A stretch of DNA of 9,931 nt from Chloroflexota bacterium (GTDB lineage Bacteria > Chloroflexota > Anaerolineae > Aggregatilineales > Aggregatilineaceae), in assembly GCA_016234525.1 (NCBI GenBank), contig JACRBK010000558.1, forward strand, positions 1 through 9,931, in the 5' to 3' direction. The notes beneath the pieces were generated by a model. It saw nothing but the letters and a program-made list of their open reading frames with translations, did not search any database and was not told the DNA's origin. The position numbers and the translations under genes were made by a program. Below are positions 1 to 5,825 of the stretch, one piece after another. Numbering within the stretch: the stretch's first letter is position 1; each line of letters begins with the position of its first letter.

Positions 1-1673
1 GATTGAGTGCGGGCGTTGGTCATCGTCACCCGTACATTGGCAGTGCGGTCTAAGACTTCGCGCTCAAACTGGATATATTTGAAGGGAGCCAGTGAGCCAA
101 TTTGTATATTGAGTTCGACTTCGTCCACCGTATGGTTGCCCCAGACGACCACAGCGGCCCCGTTTTGTTCGGCAGCGGCCAGTGCTTCCTCTTCGCTGGT
201 GATCACCCTGGGATAACTGCGCACGCGGATATTGGAAAACGCCACAGTGCGTTCCAGGTTTTCGCGCAGATCGCTGGTAATTGCGCGGCTGATATCGCCG
301 CTGCCCATCCCATCAGGATGAACCACCCCGGCCTGATTTTCGACCTGGGCCACCAGCACCATATATTCACCCGGCTCAACGGGTTCGACCGCGGCCATTA
401 ATGGGTTGGTCTCGCCGGGAACGCTGACCTCAAACGTGCCATCGGGGATCAGCACATCTGAATCCTGTTCGCCGTCGTCGCTGCGATTGCCCAGATCGAG
501 GATCAGCGCCAGCGCGATCAGCCCGGTACAGGCCAACACGGTGACAATGAGCGTGAGCGCGATCCATTTAATTTTGAACGCAGCCGGGGCCATCGTCTGG
601 GTTGTGACCGGGATACCATCAGCCGTGTACAAAACGACGCCTTCGGGTGGGGTGCGTGAGCCGGGCGGAGTCACCGCCGCCGGGGTTCCGCCGCCGGGGG
701 TGGGGTACAGCGAGAGGCCGTGCGTCTGATGCGGATCGCTGCGCGCCATTGCTGGAACATCTTGCTCACCCTCAGGCGGGGTCGTGAAACGCGAGGAACC
801 CGCCTTTTCTTGGATGGTCGCGATCAGGCTGCGCAGCGGGGTATCCAGCCCGCGTATGATCGCCTCAAGTTCGGCCCCGACCAGCCGCACGCTGGAAATA
901 CGACGGTCACGGTCTTTTTCGAGCATTTTGATGATCAAGGCGACCAGCGCTTCGGGCAGGCCAGGACGCAGCCGCAGCAGATCGGGGGCGGGCTTGGTGA
1001 GAATGGCCGTGATCACCGCCGCCGTGCTGTTTTCTTGGAACGGCACACGCCCGGCTAACATCTCGTACAGCATGACGCCAAACGACCAGATGTCGGCGCG
1101 TTCGTCCAGTTCCAGGCCGTTACACGCTTCCGGGCTGAGATACGCATACGTGCCGATCACCGAGCCGGTCTGCGTCAGCCGGGTGCGATCTCCCAGGTGA
1201 GCCACGCCAAAATCGGTCAGGCGCGGGGTAGCGTCTTCGGCCAGCAGCACGTTATCGGGTTTGATGTCACGGTGAATGATATTCAAACGGTGAGCGCGGG
1301 TGAGCGCGTCGGCCAGGTCCAGCGCGATATTGAGCACGGCTTCGAGCGGCAGGCGCGACTGATCATCGAGCAGATCACGCAGCGAGCCGCCGCCGACATA
1401 TTCCATGATCAGGTAATGTTTATCACCCTCTTCTACACCGCCCAGCAGTTTGACAATATTGGGGTGGTTCAACTGGCCCAGGGCTTCGCCTTCGCGCTGG
1501 AAGCGGTCCACCAAATCGGGGTTATCTAAAACGATGCTGGCGTGCAGCAGTTTGATCGCGACAAGATGGCCAGTGTGCGTGTCTGTACCGCGATAGACAT
1601 CGCCCATGCCGCCGCGCCCGATTAATGTGTCAATTTCATACCGTCCGGCAATCAAAGTGGGTTGTGAACTCAT
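1..1673 (-). CDS. Membrane-anchored Ser/Thr protein kinase, C-terminus cut by window edge
   Basis: This is a Hanks-type (PknB-like) serine/threonine kinase, read from ATG 1673 leftwards with no stop before the edge, so 557 residues are visible. Residues about 11-275 form the kinase domain: glycine loop GRGGMG (19-24), ATP lysine K41, helix-C E61, catalytic HRDIKPDN (134-141), DFG (154-156) and SPE (180-182) in place of APE. All catalytic residues are present, so it should be active. A Pro/Gly/Thr-rich linker follows, then one transmembrane segment at about 371-392. The visible outer part, from about residue 410, contains a stretch (VLVAQVENQAG, then ISRAITSDLRENLE, then AAVVVWGNH) resembling the TolB N-terminal/FlgO-like fold found in kinases of Chloroflexota; that match is inferred from memory. 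It probably senses an extracytoplasmic cue and phosphorylates cytosolic targets. It lies 95 bp after xseA on the same strand but appears to have its own promoter. The kinase call is certain; the sensor domain is tentative. Confidence 0.95.
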   Translation of the reverse strand, partial: MSSQPTLIAGRYEIDTLIGRGGMGDVYRGTDTHTGHLVAIKLLHASIVLDNPDLVDRFQREGEALGQLNHPNIVKLLGGVEEGDKHYLIMEYVGGGSLRDLLDDQSRLPLEAVLNIALDLADALTRAHRLNIIHRDIKPDNVLLAEDATPRLTDFGVAHLGDRTRLTQTGSVIGTYAYLSPEACNGLELDERADIWSFGVMLYEMLAGRVPFQENSTAAVITAILTKPAPDLLRLRPGLPEALVALIIKMLEKDRDRRISSVRLVGAELEAIIRGLDTPLRSLIATIQEKAGSSRFTTPPEGEQDVPAMARSDPHQTHGLSLYPTPGGGTPAAVTPPGSRTPPEGVVLYTADGIPVTTQTMAPAAFKIKWIALTLIVTVLACTGLIALALILDLGNRSDDGEQDSDVLIPDGTFEVSVPGETNPLMAAVEPVEPGEYMVLVAQVENQAGVVHPDGMGSGDISRAITSDLRENLERTVAFSNIRVRSYPRVITSEEEALAAAEQNGAAVVVWGNHTVDEVELNIQIGSLAPFKYIQFEREVLDRTANVRVTMTNARTQ

Positions 1674-1704
1674 AACTCTCTAACCTCACTGCCTGATCGA
1701 ACAA

Positions 1705-1734
1705 ATTATCCATAAATAGGGTAGGGTGCGGCAA
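1705..1734 (-). promoter_or_regulatory. Candidate sigma-70-type promoter of the kinase gene
   Basis: On the minus strand, TTGCCG (1734-1729) is followed after 18 bp by GATAAT (1710-1705), matching the -35 and -10 consensus at four and five of six positions. Transcription would begin roughly 25 nt before the kinase ATG. The -35 box lies inside the palindromic repeat at 1707-1764, so the repeat seems to supply part of the promoter. The call rests on sequence similarity only. Confidence 0.4.
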
Positions 1735-1764
1735 ATAGCGCCCTTACAAAAACTTTTATGGATA
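1707..1764. repeat. Nested palindromic intergenic repeat between xseA and the kinase
   Basis: A perfect 10-bp inverted pair, TATCCATAAA (1707-1716) and TTTATGGATA (1755-1764), encloses a second inverted pair, gggtgc (1724-1729) and gcgccc (1738-1743). The inner core, about 28 nt from 1726, recurs with a few substitutions near 5691, so this is a dispersed element and not a gene-specific structure. It starts a few bases after the xseA stop. There is no T-tract in the xseA direction, so it is not a standard terminator. Similar GC-rich palindromes are common between genes in Chloroflexota, a recollection and not a search result. Confidence 0.6.
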
Positions 1765-1768
1765 GCTG

Positions 1769-2980
1769 CTAAGGTTCGCGTTTTTCGCGTTTCTGAACGG
1801 ATGCGGTGAGCCGCCCGTCGTGCAGAGTAATGTGTAAGAGTGTGCCTTCAGCGGCATCGTTCACGCTGCTCACCCGGCGGCCATCTCCGGCGCGTGTCAC
1901 CAGGGCATAACCGCGCTGAAGCAGAGCTAACGGGCTGGCGGATTCTAAGGCTCGCGTTTGAGAGGCTAGCCGTTCACGCTGGCGCGCCAGGTCGTTTTCG
2001 ATACTACGGGCGGCGCGACTGAGCAGATCATCGATCCGTTGGCGCGAAGTCTGGATGTTGTGTGCAGGTGAAAGCCGCCCTAACCAGCGCGTTTGCTGCG
2101 CGATGCCCTGGCGTTGATCGTCCAGGCACGCCTGAATACTCTCAGCCATTTGATCGCGCCAGATTTCTATTGTATTACGCAGCGCCTCACCGTCTGGTGT
2201 CAGAATCTCGGCAGCGGCGGAGGGGGTCGGGGCGCGGTAATCGGCGGCGAAGTCCACCAGTGTGAAATCTATTTCGTGGCCGACTCCGGTGATCACTGGC
2301 AGGCGCGATCCTGCGACGGCACGCACCACCGTTTCATCGTTAAAACACCACAAATCTTCCAGGCTGCCGCCGCCGCGTGCCAGCAGGATCACATCGACCT
2401 GGGTGTAATCGTTCAGGCGGCGGATCGCTTCGACGATTTGTGGGGGAGCTTCTTTGCCCTGGACCAGCGTGGGGCTGAGGATTACCTCAACCAGCGGGTA
2501 GCGCCGCCGCAGCACATTTTGAATATCTTGAAACGCGGCAGTCGTGGGCGATGTGACCACGCCGATCTGGTGTGGAAAAGCCGGGATCGGGCGTTTACGA
2601 TCCGTGTCGAACAGCCCTTCGGCCTCTAACTTAATTTTGAGCAGTTCAAACTGCCGGTTGAGATCACCCACTCCGGCGGGCTGCATCTGGTCACACATCA
2701 GTTGATATTGGCCGCGCGCTTCATACACGGCGACCCGTCCACGCGCCAACACACGATCCCCGTGCTGAGGATTGTAGTTGAGCGCGGCAGCGGCGGCCTT
2801 CCACATCACGCACTTCAGTTCGCTGCGATCATCCTTGAGCGTGAAATACCAATGGCCGGAGGATGCCCGCGTAAGATTACTCAGTTCGCCTTCGACCCAC
2901 ACCTGTTGCAGCTTGGGATCGAGATCGAGCAGATCGCGGATATAGGTGGTCAGTTCCCAGACAGTATAGGTTTCGGTCAT
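1769..2980 (-). CDS. xseA: Exodeoxyribonuclease VII large subunit
   Basis: This 403-residue protein is the catalytic subunit of exonuclease VII, which degrades single-stranded DNA from both ends to short oligonucleotides and takes part in mismatch repair and DNA damage processing in the cytoplasm. Residues about 5-100 are the N-terminal OB-fold that binds single-stranded DNA. The catalytic domain contains GVVTSPTTAAFQDI (140-153), ARGGGSLEDLWCFNDE (201-216) and TGVGHEIDFTLVDF (231-244). D152, R202, H235 and D238 align with the E. coli residues D155, R205, H238 and D241. A charged, probably coiled-coil stretch (about 265-345) precedes a C-terminal segment with the family motif LQRGYALV (354-361). 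The length is ordinary for the family. No small-subunit gene (xseB) follows; the gap to the kinase is only 95 bp. The start is ATG 2980, with only a weak ribosome-binding site. Confidence 0.97.
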   Translation of the reverse strand: MTETYTVWELTTYIRDLLDLDPKLQQVWVEGELSNLTRASSGHWYFTLKDDRSELKCVMWKAAAAALNYNPQHGDRVLARGRVAVYEARGQYQLMCDQMQPAGVGDLNRQFELLKIKLEAEGLFDTDRKRPIPAFPHQIGVVTSPTTAAFQDIQNVLRRRYPLVEVILSPTLVQGKEAPPQIVEAIRRLNDYTQVDVILLARGGGSLEDLWCFNDETVVRAVAGSRLPVITGVGHEIDFTLVDFAADYRAPTPSAAAEILTPDGEALRNTIEIWRDQMAESIQACLDDQRQGIAQQTRWLGRLSPAHNIQTSRQRIDDLLSRAARSIENDLARQRERLASQTRALESASPLALLQRGYALVTRAGDGRRVSSVNDAAEGTLLHITLHDGRLTASVQKREKREP

Positions 2981-3014
2981 GATCCGGCTCTGGTATGTGG
3001 CTGCGCTGCCAGAA

Positions 3015-3020
3015 ATTGTA
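3015..3020 (-). promoter_or_regulatory. Possible -10 element for xseA
   Basis: On the minus strand the sequence TACAAT, preceded directly by TG, lies 35-40 bp before the xseA start. No good -35 box is seen at 16-18 bp, so the assignment is weak. It sits back-to-back with the plus-strand candidate at 3064-3072. Confidence 0.3.
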
Positions 3021-3063
3021 CACCAGCCCGCGCTGCAAAGCTATGCGAGGGGATGGGGAATTG

Positions 3064-3072
3064 TGTTAAAAT
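3064..3072 (+). promoter_or_regulatory. Extended -10 promoter candidate for the 3243-5630 cluster
   Basis: The sequence TGTTAAAAT matches an extended -10 element (TGn plus TAAAAT, five of six to TATAAT). No convincing -35 box is seen at 17 bp, which is tolerated for extended -10 promoters. It would give a leader of about 165 nt that includes the inverted repeat at 3107-3191. It is the only promoter-like site between xseA and the gene at 3243. Confidence 0.4.
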
Positions 3073-3100
3073 GATGGGTAGTCTTCAGTAGACCGTTCTC

Positions 3101-3236
3101 AGTCATCAGTTTTCAGTTTTTAGTCATTGGTTTTTAGAACGCAGCCGTGTTATCTCCCCGCTGTTGACTGTCAACTGAGAACTGAAAACTAAAAGCTGTT
3201 AACTAACAACTAATAATTAACCACTAACAACGAAGG
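3101..3236. repeat. AT-rich leader with CAGTTTT/ACTGAAAA inverted repeats
   Basis: This non-coding stretch is filled with short variants of cagtttt/tagtttt on the left and actgaaaact/aactaacaac on the right. The arms 3107-3123 and 3175-3191 are inverted over 17 nt with three differences, each of which still allows a G-U pair in RNA. It is more AT-rich than the flanking genes and looks like a dispersed low-complexity repeat. It lies wholly in the predicted leader of the gene at 3243. No reading frame with a ribosome-binding site was seen in it. Confidence 0.5.
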
Positions 3237-3242
3237 ACTCCT

Positions 3243-3566
3243 ATGGACGACATCGCACGCGAGCAGTTAGCCAAACGGTTGAGTGCGCTCTCCCTCAAAG
3301 ACGCACGTAAAGAGATTCGCTCCCTGGACCCCGATGCCGATATGGCGTTTTGGCGCAATGCGACCTGGGATGAACACCAGACGTTGTGGCTGCTGCCTAA
3401 TGCCGAGCTAAGCATCACCCTGGTAGAAAAAACCGACTTTAAGGACTCCAATCACCAGATCGGCGGCGGCCCTGGCCGTTACACCGCGCAAAAAGCTGAC
3501 TACCGTTATATTGAAGCGCGGGTGATGCCGCTCGAACGCCCAGCGAAGAATCATTCCAGGCCCTGA
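3243..3566 (+). CDS. Conserved-looking hypothetical protein, 107 residues
   Basis: I do not recognise this protein. It starts at ATG 3243 after a good ribosome-binding site (GAAGGA, about 6 bp before the start) and ends 17 bp before the sirtuin GTG, so the two are probably co-transcribed. The N-terminal half is charged and probably helical (residues 1-45, rich in Lys, Arg, Asp and Glu). The second half has a short beta-like stretch (LPNAELSITLVEK), a Gly-rich turn (IGGGPG, about 73-78) and a motif, YRYIEARVMPL. There is no signal peptide, no membrane segment and no cysteine, so it should be a small soluble cytosolic protein. The close pairing suggests a link to the sirtuin as partner, substrate or regulator, but nothing in the sequence proves it. 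A second TGA follows seven codons after the first, which argues against readthrough. Confidence 0.75.
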   Translation: MDDIAREQLAKRLSALSLKDARKEIRSLDPDADMAFWRNATWDEHQTLWLLPNAELSITLVEKTDFKDSNHQIGGGPGRYTAQKADYRYIEARVMPLERPAKNHSRP

Positions 3567-3583
3567 AACGAGGATCAAGCATT

Positions 3584-4393
3584 GTGAGCGAAGTTTCTGG
3601 CACGCCGAGTCAGTCGATTCGGGAGGCGGCGCTGGCGATTCGGCGCAGCCATCGGTTGGTCGTGTTGACGGGCGCGGGCATTTCTAAAGAGAGCGGGATT
3701 CCCACTTTCCGTGATGCGCTGGATGGGTTATGGGCCAGGTACGATCCCCAACAGCTTGCCACGCCCAGCGCGTTCCGGCGCAATCCTAAGCTGGTCTGGG
3801 ATTGGTATCATTACCGGCGCGGATTGCTGGCCCAGTCTCAGCCTAACCCCGGACACTATGCCATTGCCGAACTGGAAAACCTTCTGCCGCAGGTGGTGGT
3901 GATCACCCAGAATATTGACGGGCTGCATCACAAGGCGGGCAGCCACGATGTGATCCCCGTGCATGGGGATATTCAGCTTAACAAGTGTTTTGCGGACTGC
4001 CAGGGCGACCCGACTTTTATTGATATCACCCGCCTGGAATGGGATCCCGAATCCGGCCCGCCGCGCTGCCCCCACTGCGGCGCGTATGTGCGCCCAGCAG
4101 TGGTCTGGTTTGAAGAGATGCTGCCCCACGCCGCGCTCGAACGTGCCTACGAACTGTCGGCGACGGCGGATGTGATGTTAGTCGTCGGGACTTCCGGCAC
4201 GGTGCAGCCGGTGGCGAGCCTGCCGTTTTTGGCGTATCAGAGCCACGCCATTGTGATCGAGGTTAACCCTGAACCGACTCCGATCACGATGGTGGCACGC
4301 TGGTCATTGTCCGGCCCTTCCGGCGTGATTCTGCCGCAGGTGATCGCCGCGATCAAAGCCGGTCTATCGGATAGCGGGGCGGCAGATGCGTAA
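3584..4393 (+). CDS. NAD-dependent protein deacylase, Sir2 family (sirtuin, CobB-like)
   Basis: This 269-residue sirtuin removes acyl groups from protein lysines, using NAD and releasing nicotinamide and O-acyl-ADP-ribose. The Rossmann NAD-binding motif TGAGISKESGIPTFR is at 29-43, QNID at 109-112 and the catalytic His in VHGD at H127. Four cysteines (C135, C139, C162, C165) form the zinc site. The helical segment DWYHYRRG carries Y75 and R78 in the YxxR spacing that in CobB and SIRT5 binds the carboxylate of succinyl- and malonyl-lysine, so desuccinylase activity is plausible. This is inference from the alignment position. The start is GTG 3584, preceded by GAGGA nine bases upstream; no better in-frame start is near. 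Its stop overlaps the next gene's start as ATGCGTAA, suggesting translational coupling. Confidence 0.93.
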   Translation: MSEVSGTPSQSIREAALAIRRSHRLVVLTGAGISKESGIPTFRDALDGLWARYDPQQLATPSAFRRNPKLVWDWYHYRRGLLAQSQPNPGHYAIAELENLLPQVVVITQNIDGLHHKAGSHDVIPVHGDIQLNKCFADCQGDPTFIDITRLEWDPESGPPRCPHCGAYVRPAVVWFEEMLPHAALERAYELSATADVMLVVGTSGTVQPVASLPFLAYQSHAIVIEVNPEPTPITMVARWSLSGPSGVILPQVIAAIKAGLSDSGAADA

Positions 4394-5630
4394 ACCAAAC
4401 GACTCTTATCGCCCGATTTTACCCCTATCCCCCCGACCCCCTTTCCCCGCTACGCAGAGAAAGGGGGAGAGTGGTTGCTATCATCCCCTCTCCAACCTGG
4501 TTGGAGAGGGGGTAGGGGGTGAGGCCGTTTTTATCAGGTGCAGCTATCAGCACCCTCGCTATTACTGGCATAAACTGCTCGCCCTACTGCTGGTTTTTTC
4601 GGCGGCGCTGCTGCTGGGTTTGTTTTCGCCTGCCCACGCGCAAGATACCCCCGCCCGTGTAGAGGTTTTTCTGGCGCAGAATCTCCAGACAGGTGAGGCA
4701 CGCATCTCATTTATGGACCCGCTGAGTGGACTGAGCCGGGTGGTGAATGTCGAAAACGGGCAGCGTTTTTTGCTGGTCGGGAATTATGTGCTGTATGAAA
4801 AGGTAGCCACCGGGGCCGTGATGCGCGCGAATGCAGATGGTACGCTGGAACCGCACCCGTTTATTCGCCGGGCCGTTGATACGCGGTCGCTCTATTGGGT
4901 CGCGTCTGCCGATGGGCGGGCAGTCGCCTGGGTGCAGGTGAATCAGGCGGGAGTCTCAGAGGCTTATACGGCGTTGGCCGATGGCAGCGATCTGCGCCAG
5001 CTTCCGATCTCGACACCGGGCGCGGCGCTTGAATTGTTCCCGCTGGCGATCACCAACGATCCGCGCCGTTTTTTTTATGACGCGGCTCACCCTGTCCCTG
5101 CCACAGATAACCTGTACGATGTGTTTACCCACGTCGTAGAATATCACATGGTCGGAGAGGTCTTTGTTCCTCTGCCGGATGAGCCAAACTGTCCGTGTGC
5201 GGCGTCGATTTCTGCTGATGGGCGGATTTTGGGACGGCTGGAAGCGGCCCAGGGAATCGGGCCGTTTGCGCTGCACATCTGGGATATGCCCACCGGGGCC
5301 GATATTCTGATTCCCGCGCCAGGGCTGCCCTTTCGGGTCGCGGGCGATCTGCTGCTGAATAATACCGGCACGTTGGCAGTCTACAGCGCGTCGGCGGAGG
5401 CAGCGGGCGGTCAGCATACGCTCATTTTGGCGGATATGGTGACACAGTCACAGATCGCGCTGCTGACCCCTGGCCCGGCACGTTACCGCCCATTGGCATT
5501 CATCGACGAAGATAACGCCCTGCTGCTCGCCGGAATCAGCGAGGGGGGGACGTACAAATTCGATCTGGCGAATAAAACGCTTCAGCGCGTCTCGAACGAG
5601 ATTTATTTGGGGACGATCACGGCGGAATAA
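4386..5630 (+). CDS. Secreted or signal-anchored beta-propeller-like protein of unknown function
   Basis: I do not recognise a named family. The frame is 414 codons. A hydrophobic stretch at residues 64-80 followed by AHAQ (83-86) looks like a signal peptide with cleavage after A85. The mature part has repeated units resembling a TolB/WD40-type propeller, such as SADGR...AWVQ, SADGRILGRLE and LLNNTGTLAVYS, which suggests an outside-facing protein that could bind a partner or ligand. The oddity is the N-terminus: residues about 12-48 are translated from a dispersed palindromic repeat (4421-4532) and are Pro/Gly-rich. I find no in-frame ATG, GTG or TTG between the repeat and the signal peptide. 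The gene must therefore start at ATG 4386, overlapping the sirtuin stop by 8 bp, or use an unusual codon. The coding region is very likely; the start is uncertain. Confidence 0.75.
   Translation: MRKPNDSYRPILPLSPRPPFPATQRKGESGCYHPLSNLVGEGVGGEAVFIRCSYQHPRYYWHKLLALLLVFSAALLLGLFSPAHAQDTPARVEVFLAQNLQTGEARISFMDPLSGLSRVVNVENGQRFLLVGNYVLYEKVATGAVMRANADGTLEPHPFIRRAVDTRSLYWVASADGRAVAWVQVNQAGVSEAYTALADGSDLRQLPISTPGAALELFPLAITNDPRRFFYDAAHPVPATDNLYDVFTHVVEYHMVGEVFVPLPDEPNCPCAASISADGRILGRLEAAQGIGPFALHIWDMPTGADILIPAPGLPFRVAGDLLLNNTGTLAVYSASAEAAGGQHTLILADMVTQSQIALLTPGPARYRPLAFIDEDNALLLAGISEGGTYKFDLANKTLQRVSNEIYLGTITAE
4421..4532. repeat. Dispersed palindromic repeat inside the 5' end of the 4386 gene
   Basis: Two hairpins lie in tandem. 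The first pairs ccccctttc (4437-4445) with gaaaggggg (4459-4467). The second pairs cccctctccaa (4485-4495) with ttggagagggg (4501-4511) over 11 bp. The second part, 4484-4527, matches 5733-5776 at 42 of 44 positions in the same orientation. The element stays open in the reading frame of the gene at 4386, placing a Pro/Gly-rich segment before its signal peptide. Confidence 0.75.
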
Positions 5631-5680
5631 GCTCGCCGGGGCCTGATGCACATTCACTTTTCGATCTGGTCATGTAGTGC

Positions 5681-5716
5681 AAAAAACTGGGCGCGGCAAG
5701 CAGCGCCCCTACACAA
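5681..5716. repeat. Second copy of the gcgcggc-agcgccc palindromic core
   Basis: The inverted pair gggcgc (5689-5694) and gcgccc (5703-5708) encloses ggcaagca. It aligns with the core at 1726-1753 with only a few differences. Here the outer TATCCATAAA arms are absent, so only the core is shared. It lies in the convergent gap 5631-5825, which holds repeats and no gene that I can support. Confidence 0.55.
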
Positions 5717-5732
5717 ACCCGCTCGGCTGCGG

Positions 5733-5781
5733 TCCCCTCTCCAACCGAGTTGGAGAGGGGGTAGGGGGTGAGGCCGCTTTT
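5733..5781. repeat. Second copy of the cctctccaacc hairpin repeat, between convergent genes
   Basis: A 12-bp perfect stem, cccctctccaac (5734-5745) and gttggagagggg (5749-5760), with a 3-nt loop is followed by gtagggggtgaggccg. It matches 4484-4527 at 42 of 44 positions. Its place between convergent stops (5630 on plus, 5826 on minus) would suit a transcription barrier, but there is no clean T-tract next to the stem on either strand, so it is listed as a repeat and not a terminator. Confidence 0.7.
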
Positions 5782-5825
5782 CTGACGGCTGATCGCTGAC
5801 AGCTTTTCGGGCGCCTACGCCTGCC

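Noticed and set aside
2093..2629. Plus-strand frame of 178 codons
   Set aside because: It is the complement of the xseA catalytic domain, whose motifs are certain; no ribosome-binding site or family resemblance was seen.
4485..4511. Hairpin as an intrinsic terminator after the sirtuin
   Set aside because: No T-tract follows the stem directly and the hairpin is a dispersed repeat lying inside an open reading frame.
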